Positions 34,432 to 42,328 of a stretch of DNA of 64,000 nt are shown here, one piece after another. The stretch's first letter is position 1, and each line of letters begins with the position of its first letter. Source of the DNA: Laspinema olomoucense D3b (GTDB taxonomy: Bacteria; Cyanobacteriota; Cyanobacteriia; Cyanobacteriales; Laspinemataceae); contig NZ_JAMXFA010000002.1 of the NCBI RefSeq assembly GCF_025370785.1, forward strand, positions 241,870 to 305,869, written 5' to 3'. Under the pieces are notes generated by a model. That model was not told the DNA's origin. It ran no database searches and worked only from the letters and a program-made list of their open reading frames with translations. A program made the position numbers and the translations under genes.

Positions 34432-36018
34432 TTTTTCAGGATTTTCTTCTTCCTCCCAGTTAACCAGTTGTGGGTTAAAGGGGTCCTGGGAATTGTTAGC
34501 TGGAGGAGGACTCAGGCGAGTGGGTGCGATTGGGGATTGTTCTTCAGATTCTAAATGCTTGACAACTTGGCCTAGTTGTGATTGAACGGCATTGAGGTCG
34601 TTGCCGAGTTTATTGATGCGGGAGGCAACGGGGTCGGTGGCGGGATTGATGCCATTACGATCGCCAACGGATGCGACGAGGCGATCGCCTAAAGTTTGCA
34701 TTCCCCCTCTCATTTCTTCGGTAAAGAGTTTGAGGGTTTCGACTAATTTATAAAGTTCGGTATGGACATCCACAAAGCGATCGGTTCTGGTTGCTAACCG
34801 CTTTTGTAAGGTATCTAGGGTTTTGATGACGGAATGGAAGATTTGAGCGCTTTGCTGCATTTCTCCCACCACATCTGCTAATGCTTTTTGATTGTTTTGG
34901 GTTAAGTTCAAAACTTGGCCGGAATTCTTGCTTAATCCGGCGATTTCTTCTGAGAGGTGAAGGGTTTCCTGACTGGTGGTTTGCAAAGAGGCGATCGCTA
35001 GTTGCAATGCCTGAGTAGATTGATTTAACACCGAGGCGGAACGCCCTAAATCCCGTTGAGTATTGGCTAAATTATCCGTGGAACTTGCTAGTTTATTCGC
35101 AAATTGGCTCTTTTCAAAGAGTTGTGCTGACTCCCGAAACATGGTGGCACCGGACATCATGGAACTGGAAGATTCCATGAGGCGATTATAAACCTGAGTG
35201 GCGAGATGATTCGCTTGGCGGTTGCCTTCAGTAATTTGCTCTACGCTTTCTCCTAATGAGGAGGAAACCGCTTCTTTGACGGAGACAGAGAACTGATTGA
35301 CAAAGGTGGAGAAGAGGGTTTCGAGGCGATCGACTGCTTTATCTAAAGGCGATCGGCGATTGAGAGCAGGGCCATAAATATTATCAATATAATCTTCTAA
35401 AGCGCTGATGAGTTGATATTTGGCAAGGGTGGTATTTCTCAATAAATTGACCACGGTCAACAAAGCACTACAAGCGACAGCAACTAAGCTACTAATAAAC
35501 GCCACACCCATCCCTTGCAGGGGTCGTTGCACTTGTTGCACCAACGCATCAATACTCCCCACCCCAAAATCATTAATGGTTTGGCTGAGTTCGGCTAGGT
35601 TCATGGTAATTCCCAGGAACGTTCCCAACAAACCCAACGAAAGAAAAAGATTGGGTAAAAATCGGCAAAAATAATCGATTTGTTCGTTTTTGAGGAGATA
35701 TTTACTATAAACTTGGTCAATTAATGCCCCAGTGTTTATATGTTCTAAGGCCGGGTCTGATTCCTTGCATCTTACCTCGATTTCTTCAACAATTCTCGGT
35801 TTTTTGGGCGGATTAGTATCGTAAATTAACCCTCGAACCCGAGAGGCTAAATACATTAAATGCTGATACACTCCCCACCGCAGAAATATCGTGAAAAATG
35901 TCAGGACAATCAGGCTCAGAACAAACCCGAGTAAGTAGGGAGGTAGCAGGACAGAATTGAATGATTCTATGACAGCAAATACAAAAGGTCCTTTAAAGGG
36001 AGAGAGGAATTGACTCAT
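34429..36018 (-). CDS. MotA/TolQ/ExbB-family proton-channel protein with long C-terminal tail
   Basis: This 529-aa protein has a first membrane helix (LPPYLLGFVLSLIVLTFF, about 25-48). Paired helices of the MotA/TolQ/ExbB domain follow: FLPNLFLSLGLLGTFLGITM and GVAFISSLVAVACSALLTVVNLL (about 140-215). A cytosolic tail of roughly 300 residues comes next, predicted as long helices with many Gln, Ser and Leu. A tail of this kind is characteristic of ZorA-like proteins rather than flagellar MotA. The partner OmpA/MotB-like gene lies 176 bases downstream. Together they should form an ion-driven envelope motor. Whether it serves defence, envelope maintenance or motility is open. Confidence 0.85.
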   Translation of the reverse strand: MSQFLSPFKGPFVFAVIESFNSVLLPPYLLGFVLSLIVLTFFTIFLRWGVYQHLMYLASRVRGLIYDTNPPKKPRIVEEIEVRCKESDPALEHINTGALIDQVYSKYLLKNEQIDYFCRFLPNLFLSLGLLGTFLGITMNLAELSQTINDFGVGSIDALVQQVQRPLQGMGVAFISSLVAVACSALLTVVNLLRNTTLAKYQLISALEDYIDNIYGPALNRRSPLDKAVDRLETLFSTFVNQFSVSVKEAVSSSLGESVEQITEGNRQANHLATQVYNRLMESSSSMMSGATMFRESAQLFEKSQFANKLASSTDNLANTQRDLGRSASVLNQSTQALQLAIASLQTTSQETLHLSEEIAGLSKNSGQVLNLTQNNQKALADVVGEMQQSAQIFHSVIKTLDTLQKRLATRTDRFVDVHTELYKLVETLKLFTEEMRGGMQTLGDRLVASVGDRNGINPATDPVASRINKLGNDLNAVQSQLGQVVKHLESEEQSPIAPTRLSPPPANNSQDPFNPQLVNWEEEENPEK

Positions 36019-36316
36019 GACGGATTAATACTGGGTTGATAATTACAAAGCCTGTGGTAGCATTAACTCTACAGGCTAACCGGGCGTAATTTGCCCGAAA
36101 GAGATAGAAACAGTCAAGTTTCTGGCACTTGATTCGTCATAGTTTCAATCTATCCTAACTCAAACCCGGATCAGTGGGCCTGTGGTGCAGTTGCCTAGAA
36201 TCTCCGGTGAAGGATGAGATCCAGGGGACAAGAAACCGGGTTTCACCGCCCAGATTTGCTCCAAATTGGCAGAAATTTTGCACAGAAACCCGTCTTCTAA
36301 TCTCTGGTGGGGCATT

Positions 36317-36916
36317 TTAGTCTAAATCTCGACGACCCTCCAACGCACGTGCTAAGGTAACTTCATCGGCATACTCCAAATCTCCTCCCATTGGCAATCC
36401 AAAGGCAATGCGCGTGACTCGGGTAAAAGGTTTGAGTAATTGTCCCACATAAAGGGTCGTAGTTTCTCCCTCCACACTGGGACTGATGGCAATAATTACT
36501 TCTTTGATTTGTTGTTGACTCACGCGCCTAACTAATGCTTGGATATTCAGTTGTTCGGGTCCAATGCCATCCATAGGCGAAATTACCCCACCGAGGACAT
36601 GATATTTTCCTCTAAATTCCCGAGTTTTTTCTAAGGCAATTAAGTCCCGAGAGTCGGAAACTACGCAAATCACATCGCGATCGCGATTGGGTGCACGACA
36701 GATTTCGCAAATGGGTTCTGCACTCAAGTGAAAGCACTCTTTACAAAATCCCACTTGTTGTTTAGCATCGATTAATGCTTTCGCCAATGCCTGAATTTCA
36801 TCATCGGGTCGCTTCAGTAAATGGAGGGCCAGTCTTTGGGCGGATTTAGGGCCAATTCCCGGCAAACGTTGTAGTTGCTCGATTAAACGAGCTAAAGGAC
36901 GAGTATAAACGGTCAG
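36317..36916 (-). CDS. recR: Recombination protein RecR
   Basis: RecR is a ring-forming DNA-clamp partner of RecF/RecO in gap repair. The sequence shows the helix-hairpin-helix [18 protein letters not shown], the zinc finger with four Cys ([18 protein letters not shown]), and a TOPRIM domain ([17 protein letters not shown] ... [11 protein letters not shown]). In-frame sequence upstream of the first ATG encodes [14 protein letters not shown], which RecR proteins normally have, so the gene must begin near 36916. No ATG, GTG or TTG exists there: the codons read CTG-ACC-GTT-TAT after an AGGAG. I propose the CTG at 36914-36916 (199 aa), with the start codon uncertain. An internal ATG at 36865 would delete part of the N-terminal domain. 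Confidence 0.9.
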   Translation of the reverse strand: MTVYTRPLARLIEQLQRLPGIGPKSAQRLALHLLKRPDDEIQALAKALIDAKQQVGFCKECFHLSAEPICEICRAPNRDRDVICVVSDSRDLIALEKTREFRGKYHVLGGVISPMDGIGPEQLNIQALVRRVSQQQIKEVIIAISPSVEGETTTLYVGQLLKPFTRVTRIAFGLPMGGDLEYADEVTLARALEGRRDLD

Positions 36917-36981
36917 TCTCCTGTGGACTCCAAAAGATACTCTTCCATTTTACCGATTTTGCTTCCCCGATGAACAGGAAT

Positions 36982-38772
36982 TTACGGCAAACAAGGAGGT
37001 TCCTCAAACCCCGTATTTCCCTTGGCGGTAACATGGCAGGAATAAGTCAAAGAAGCTGAGTTATTTCCTTGATTATTTTCTATGGTATTTCTCTTTCCTC
37101 CCGCTGTCCCTCGGGCTAAAATTCCGCCATTGACAATATTATTGGTAATTGTCACATCTTCCATCACCCCGGGAGCATTGTTGGTATCGGCATTTACATA
37201 AATTAGCTCAAGATCCGTCGGTCCGGCATTAACTTTATTTCCCACAATTTCCACCTTTTTAATGGAGGGGATTTTGTACAATCCAATGTAAGTATTACCC
37301 TGATTATTACGGAGAATTGCACCATTCACTTCGGTTCCTCCACAACATTCTTGAATTAAAATACCCTCCCCATCTACACTCAGATAGGGCGTATCTCGGA
37401 TGCGATGGCGATACACTTCATACTGATTTCCCTCCACTAAAACATTCGATCCAGACCAATCAATGGCCCGATTTTCTAAGGTGACTGCACCTTTTGGTTC
37501 TTTTAACCCTGTCGGGTCCGTCCACCATTGTTTGCTGCGTTCGTCGCGGACTTGATTATCTTGGATGACTAACCCATCCCCCGAGGCAGAAATGGCGACC
37601 CGCATGGTGTGATAAACCCAGTTATCTCGGACGGTAATTCCAGTGCGAAATAGTCCCGGTTCTGTATGAGGATTGGCATTTTTTTGTAATCCCCCGGATT
37701 TGGACCGATTTACCACAATTCCATAGTGATTGCCATAGTGGAAGGGGACTTTATTTCCTTCTGGGTAGGTGATAATTTGTTCCCCGCGAATGGGTTTAAC
37801 TTGATAACCGGGTTGGTCGTAGTTGTCGGTAATATTGTCATTAATTCGATTATTGGCAATTAAAATATTAGCTTTGGCATTGACTTTAATATTGGCGGCA
37901 AACCGATAACTGTAGCGCAACCAAGGACTTTGAAATGAAGGGTCAGGAACTCGCGGGTCGGGTTCAGCAACATTGTTGCTGCGAATGCCAAAAATGACCA
38001 GATTTTGATTGTTCCCGTTATCCAAATCTCCGCGCAAGGAAATGGCGGCACGATTGATATCCAGATAGACTAATCCAATATTACTGTCTGTATCTCCCGC
38101 AGCGGTAGTGATGGTTTTAAAGGCCGTGTCGTTCGGAGTACCATTCCCTGAGAATTGCGGTTCATATTTAGGAAATTCGAGTTTGGATGGAGGATTAAAT
38201 TCGGCATTTTTGGCATCGGTGACTGAGGGAAGTTCACCCCGGAGAAGGACTCCAGTTTTGAGGCTGATGCTATCTTCAAAAGAGTAGGTTCCGGCAGGAA
38301 AATAAACCACTCCTCCGTCATTTTCGGCAGCGGCATCTCGCGCGGCATTAAACCGCGCCACCATCGTTCCTCCTTGGAAGTCCTGGATATTATAGACGCA
38401 GTTCCATTTAAGTTGATTGGTCCAGGGATAGGACGAGTTAGAATATTGTTCAGCAATAGGATTATCGGTTGGTCCTCCCTGGGGACTGCCACAATTTGCG
38501 GCAAGTATTCCCGGAGTTTTTGGGGATTGTGGCGCTGATGTTGGCGTTGCCGCTTCGGGTGCAACGGTGACAGATTCTGGTGAGTTTACGGAATTAACTG
38601 CTACTGGATTGGGCAAGGTTTGGGGAGAATTATCCAGGGAATTGCTCAGATTTTTGCTATAATTAAAGATGGTATAACCCCCGAAAATCAGGCTCAAGGT
38701 GCAACCGGCAAGGCAGACAAATTGGCCGATTTTTTTCCATCGAGGACTAAGGCGATGTTTGGGTTGATTCAT
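36982..38772 (-). CDS. Membrane-anchored right-handed parallel beta-helix protein
   Basis: This 596-aa protein has an N-terminal signal-anchor (FVCLAGCTLSLIFGGYTIF) after a basic start, then a Ser/Pro-rich linker. A pectate-lyase-superfamily-type start is clear (FNAARDAAAENDGGVVYFPAGTYSFEDSISLKTGVLLRG). Many short NxN-containing turns follow (ANNRINDN, VRDNWVYHT, IQDNQVRD, VEGNQYEVYR, LRNNQGNT, ITNNIVNGG), marking successive beta-helix coils. Such proteins bind or cleave polysaccharides; no specific catalytic motif is assigned. It is probably periplasmic or exported and could act on cell-surface polymers. Confidence 0.8.
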   Translation of the reverse strand: MNQPKHRLSPRWKKIGQFVCLAGCTLSLIFGGYTIFNYSKNLSNSLDNSPQTLPNPVAVNSVNSPESVTVAPEAATPTSAPQSPKTPGILAANCGSPQGGPTDNPIAEQYSNSSYPWTNQLKWNCVYNIQDFQGGTMVARFNAARDAAAENDGGVVYFPAGTYSFEDSISLKTGVLLRGELPSVTDAKNAEFNPPSKLEFPKYEPQFSGNGTPNDTAFKTITTAAGDTDSNIGLVYLDINRAAISLRGDLDNGNNQNLVIFGIRSNNVAEPDPRVPDPSFQSPWLRYSYRFAANIKVNAKANILIANNRINDNITDNYDQPGYQVKPIRGEQIITYPEGNKVPFHYGNHYGIVVNRSKSGGLQKNANPHTEPGLFRTGITVRDNWVYHTMRVAISASGDGLVIQDNQVRDERSKQWWTDPTGLKEPKGAVTLENRAIDWSGSNVLVEGNQYEVYRHRIRDTPYLSVDGEGILIQECCGGTEVNGAILRNNQGNTYIGLYKIPSIKKVEIVGNKVNAGPTDLELIYVNADTNNAPGVMEDVTITNNIVNGGILARGTAGGKRNTIENNQGNNSASLTYSCHVTAKGNTGFEEPPCLP

Positions 38773-38884
38773 GATATCTTCTGAGTAAGATGGCGTGAAT
38801 TAGCAGAGATGTCTCCCACGGGATGGCGTTGTTAAGGGCGTTTGCAAACGGTAAAAAAGGTGCGGTTAAAATGGCGGATTGATG

Positions 38885-39607
38885 TTAATCTTTAAAATAA
38901 CATAATTGCCAATCTTGACCCGCGATCGCCACGGCGGCTACATAATCGGGATGAGGGTGCAGTTCCGCGATGAACCAATTGGATGCTAACTCGGAATTTC
39001 CCTGAATTCTTAGTAATTTTGCAGGCATTCCGGGAATTAGAGACACTTCCACTTCATCCAATCCTGCTAATCCATCGCCGGTTGCCTTTAAATATGCTTC
39101 TTTGCGAGTCCAAGCATTCAAAAAAGCAGCTTGTTTTTGTGCCAGGGATAAAGCAGCGATCGCCTCTGCTTCGGCGGGAGTAAAAAACCGTTTCGCCAAC
39201 TGTTCCGCATCGGATAAAGGACGAATTTGCTCTAAATCAATTCCCACAGGTTCCGAGGCGATCGCATAAAGCGCCAATCCCCCAGAATGAGACAGATTAA
39301 AATGCAGACTCTGCTCAACATTTGCCAACATCGGTTTCCCCTTGGCACTGTAGCAAAATTCTATCCCGTCCGGTGCAACCTGTAAATACTTCCCCAACAG
39401 CGATCGCAACATCCCCCGTCCCACAATAAACCGACTGCGATCGTGTTCAAAATAAAAGCGATCGGCCCTTTTTTGCTCCTCCGGGGACAACATGGCGCGA
39501 AATTGGCGGATTTCTTCAGAATTGCGATCGAGTTCCACCCGCCAAACATGAACCTGTTGCGGCAATAATTTTATCCCTTCTGCTGGAATTTTCCATTCTA
39601 TATTCAT
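38885..39607 (-). CDS. 4'-phosphopantetheinyl transferase (Sfp type)
   Basis: This 240-aa enzyme transfers phosphopantetheine from CoA to a Ser of carrier proteins. The diagnostic motifs are PVGIDLEQIRPL (Mg ligand Asp and Glu) and AFLNAWTRKEAYLKATGDGL (WxxKEAxxK), with FNLSHSGG upstream. Cyanobacteria usually encode a single Sfp-type enzyme that serves fatty-acid and, where present, NRPS/PKS or heterocyst-glycolipid carriers. It starts with ATG at 39607. No carrier-protein gene is adjacent. Confidence 0.92.
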   Translation of the reverse strand: MNIEWKIPAEGIKLLPQQVHVWRVELDRNSEEIRQFRAMLSPEEQKRADRFYFEHDRSRFIVGRGMLRSLLGKYLQVAPDGIEFCYSAKGKPMLANVEQSLHFNLSHSGGLALYAIASEPVGIDLEQIRPLSDAEQLAKRFFTPAEAEAIAALSLAQKQAAFLNAWTRKEAYLKATGDGLAGLDEVEVSLIPGMPAKLLRIQGNSELASNWFIAELHPHPDYVAAVAIAGQDWQLCYFKD

Positions 39608-39683
39608 CCAAGTTCAACGTCCCGACTTCAGTCGTTCTCTGCCTTCAAAAAATCGCGATTCTAGTTTACATAAAGAAAATTTT

Positions 39684-39880
39684 AGAATAAAACAGCCCTA
39701 CCCTTAACAAAGCTAATTTTTCACCTTATTCCCCTCCCCTGGAGGGGTGTCCCGGAGGGACGGGGTGGTCTGTTTATGGGGTGTCCCAGAGGGACGGGGT
39801 GGTCTGTTTATGGGGTGTCCCAGAGGGACGGGGTGGTCTGTTTATGGGGTGTCCCGGAGGGACGGGGTGGTCTGTTTATG
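39684..39880. repeat. MITE terminus remnant and tandem CGGGGTGG repeats
   Basis: A MITE end variant (AGAATAAAACAGCCCTA, 39684-39700) is followed by a CCCCTCC hairpin and four near-identical copies of a 34-base unit ending GACGGGGTGGTCTGTTTATG (39740-39880). The last copies overlap the 3' end of the DUF559 gene. Confidence 0.7.
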
Positions 39881-40258
39881 CGGACTAGCCAACACTGGAT
39901 GACTTCGCAAAAAATCCATAACCCCTGCTAGATTATTCTTGACATCACTATCTCGCAAATGAACAACCGTTAACCCTAAACCCATCAGAAAAGCATCCCG
40001 TTGAGCATCATATTCAGCCTTATCATCATGACTGCTACCGTCTACTTCAAGCACGATCGCCTTGGACGCGCAATAAAAATCAACAATATAATTACCGATG
40101 ATTTTTTGGCGATCGAAATCTAGCCCTAAAAACTGTTTGCGTTTAATTTGATTCCATAGCAACACCTCCGCCAAATTTCCGGCACTGCGCAAGGCTTTAG
40201 CCCGGTCCTTCAGTGCTGGGTTATAGGGAAGAGACATATATTTTTGAGTATGGCGCAT
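39842..40258 (-). CDS. DUF559/Vsr-like endonuclease-domain protein
   Basis: This 138-aa protein has the DUF559 core (RSAGNLAEVLLWNQIKRKQ, then DRQKIIGNYIVDFYCASKAI, VLEVDGSSHDD). This is a PD-(D/E)xK-like fold related to very-short-patch repair endonucleases, with catalytic-type Asp and Glu in VDFYC and LEVDG. I chose the ATG at 40258, nine bases after an AGG; the ATG at 40237 is an alternative. The last dozen residues (HKQTTPSLRDTP) are encoded by the flanking GGGGTGG repeat, so repeat growth has rewritten the C-terminus. The gene is embedded between two repeat arrays. Its biological role is unknown. Confidence 0.82.
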   Translation of the reverse strand: MRHTQKYMSLPYNPALKDRAKALRSAGNLAEVLLWNQIKRKQFLGLDFDRQKIIGNYIVDFYCASKAIVLEVDGSSHDDKAEYDAQRDAFLMGLGLTVVHLRDSDVKNNLAGVMDFLRSHPVLASPHKQTTPSLRDTP

Positions 40259-40278
40259 AGATAAATACCTGTTCACTC

Positions 40279-40620
40279 GCTAGAATTTACCACCCCGTCC
40301 CGAAGGTGTACCCCTTCTAGGCTAGAATTTACCACCCCGTCCCGAAGGTGTACCCCTTCTAGGCTAGAATTTACCACCCCGCCCCTTCGGGGCACCCCTC
40401 CAAGGGAGGGGAATTTATCACCCCGTCCCCAAGGTGTACCCCTTCTAGGCTAGAATTTATCACCCCGTCCCGAAGGTGTACCCCTTCTAGGCTAGAATTT
40501 ACCACCCCGTCCCTTCGGGACACCCCTCCAAGGGAGGGGAATAAGGTGCACTCCTTCAAAGCTAGAATTTACCACCCCGTCCCTTCGGGACACCCCTCCA
40601 AGGGAGGGGAATTTTGGGGC
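40279..40620. repeat. 42-bp tandem repeats with palindromic CCCCTCC inserts
   Basis: Copies of GCTAGAATTTA(C/T)CACCCCG begin at 40279, 40321, 40363, 40449, 40491 and 40561. Three adjacent periods are exactly 42 bases; longer periods contain the CCCCTCC hairpin. The sequence is non-coding and lies upstream of the DUF559 nuclease gene. It is not a CRISPR array because there are no unique spacers. Confidence 0.85.
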
Positions 40621-40637
40621 TTATTTCTCTGTTAAAG

Positions 40638-41044
40638 AGTAGGGGGATTTTATTGTCCTGGCTCAATTAATTTTTGGATTGTTCAATCGCTTTATCGGGC
40701 AAGAGATCCCAGCTTATTCCCCTCCCCTGGAGGGGTGTCCCGGAGGGACGGGGTGGTCTCTTTATGGGGTGTCCCGAAGGGACGGGGTGGTCTCTTTTTA
40801 TTACAATTTCAAAAGAAGTCTACCCCTCTTACTCTATAATTGTCCACAAATAGAAATGGAGTAGGGGCATTTTATTGTCTTGGTCCAATTAATTTTGGGA
40901 TTGTTCAATCGCTTTATCTGGCGAGAGATCCAACCTTATTCCCCTCCCTTGGAGGGGTGTCCCGAAGGGACGGGGTGGTCTCTTTTTATTACAATTTCAA
41001 AAGAAGTCTACCCCTCTTGCTCTATAATTGTCCACAAATAGAAA
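40638..41044. repeat. Direct duplication of a ~190-base block reaching the transglutaminase 3' end
   Basis: Block A (about 40638-40858) and block B (about 40860-41044) both run from an AGTAGGGG start through an inverted MITE half and a CCCCTCC repeat. Both then read ACAATTTCAAAAGAAGTC..CTCTATAATTGTCC. Block B's end encodes the last residues of the transglutaminase (ending ICGQL), so block A carries a duplicated gene end. Confidence 0.7.
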
Positions 41045-41873
41045 TTGCCTCTGTAGTCAATGCCGGAACCTCGGAACTATTTTCATCACGAAGATGTTCC
41101 ATCAAAATCTCCATCTTGTTCAAAGCAATATTCCCGAAAATAGTCGCAAAAGCAACATCGGAAGCATCCCGTCCCGTGCCGATTCTAACGATTCCATTTT
41201 GAGGCGCTAACCTTGTGGCATCAAACAGATACCAACGTCCTCCCAAATATGCCTCAAAACAAGCATGAAAATCAGGTGGATTTAACCCATAAGCATATCC
41301 TGCCACACATCGCGCTGGAATATTCAAGGCACGACAATAGGCGATCGCCAAATGAGCAAAATCCCGACAAACCCCAATCCGTTCCGTTGCTGTATCAAAT
41401 GCCGAAGTATGGGGATTGCTGGTTCCATACTGATAAATCACTTTTTCATAAATCCAATTACAAATCGCCGTCACCCGAGAATATCCGGGTACCAAGTCTC
41501 CAAATTCAGAAAGCGCTAAATAATGGAGGCGATCGGACTCACAATAGCGACTGGGATAAAGATAGTGGAACGTCTCCACGGGTAAATCTGCTGGCGGTAC
41601 TTCAGCAATGGTATTGCCATCCCCATAAAAGTGGGTCATTTCCACGGTTGCCTGATAGAAAATATTCAAATTTGTACCGGCAGGGACATTCACTCGAAAA
41701 TAGCGATTTTCCACGAAGGGGGTAACATATTCATCGATGGGAATATCGGGGTCGATGATTAATTGTTCGGTGAGGATTTTCTGACAAGGGGTTTCTACAA
41801 CGCGGATATTAAAGACAAAGGTACTCAGGGACTCAACATTATAATTGAGCGTACACCCTAGTTTGAATTTCAT
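41022..41873 (-). CDS. Transglutaminase-like protein
   Basis: This 283-aa protein has an N-terminal beta domain of bacterial transglutaminase-like proteins (CTLNYNVESLSTFVFNIRV) and a C-terminal papain-fold core. The nucleophile Cys is in GVCRDFAHLAIAYCRALNIPARCV. The His is in FHACFEAYLGGRWYLFDATR, whose Asp completes the Cys-His-Asp triad. Bacterial members are usually proteases or amidases rather than protein cross-linkers. No signal peptide is visible. The 3' end lies inside a duplicated repeat block, so its last codons may be repeat-derived. Confidence 0.85.
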   Translation of the reverse strand: MKFKLGCTLNYNVESLSTFVFNIRVVETPCQKILTEQLIIDPDIPIDEYVTPFVENRYFRVNVPAGTNLNIFYQATVEMTHFYGDGNTIAEVPPADLPVETFHYLYPSRYCESDRLHYLALSEFGDLVPGYSRVTAICNWIYEKVIYQYGTSNPHTSAFDTATERIGVCRDFAHLAIAYCRALNIPARCVAGYAYGLNPPDFHACFEAYLGGRWYLFDATRLAPQNGIVRIGTGRDASDVAFATIFGNIALNKMEILMEHLRDENSSEVPALTTEAISICGQL

Positions 41874-41970
41874 GTTTTTTAAAGCGGGGATGGGGTAGAG
41901 TTGAATTTAATTTTAGCATAATTGGCAGGGAGTTGCGACAATCGACCGAGTTTAAAAATCCGCCTGTAGG

Positions 41971-41988
41971 GGCGATTCGCGAATCGCC
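41971..41988. repeat. 18-bp perfect palindrome left of the STAND-TPR gene
   Basis: GGCGATTCGCGAATCGCC is a perfect palindrome in the left flank. The same palindrome occurs at 46027-46044 in the right flank. It is a common type of cyanobacterial dispersed repeat. Confidence 0.75.
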
Positions 41989-42071
41989 TCTACATTGGTC
42001 AAAACCGACTGGGGAAATGATTTTTAATGGGTTGTTTTTTGGACCCAGATGGGAAATCAGGGTTTCTACAA

Positions 42072-42152
42072 ATTTGCGGAAACCTGTTGACAAGGTTGGG
42101 GATTTTTGGTAAATTGTTATTGTGGGAGAAGGTGCGGCCAAAAAAAGGCATT
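42072..42152. repeat. Left inverted copy of the ~80-bp STAND-gene flanking repeat
   Basis: Read on the minus strand it starts TGCCTTTTTTTGGCCGCACC and continues with about 60 less conserved bases, including CCTTGTCAA. It matches the right-hand repeats at 45915-45993 and 46099-46178 in opposite orientation. The copies therefore bracket the 1176-aa gene. Confidence 0.65.
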
Positions 42153-42328
42153 CCCAGGCATTAAATTCCCCCCAATCTGCTGGAGGGGGTGTCAGATAGA
42201 GTCAAGTATTGGCAAACGGAATAAGCTGTAGCACTGACACACCCTCCGGGATGAACTTACGCTGACGCACCCTCGCGGTTAATTGCTGCCTCATTTTTCT
42301 GGACAAACCGAACAATCATTCCCTCAAA

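Noticed and set aside
40279..40620. Possible CRISPR array from regularly spaced ~42-bp repeats
   Set aside because: The repeats are directly contiguous and the whole period is repeated; there are no unique spacers and no cas genes. It is a tandem/dispersed repeat array.
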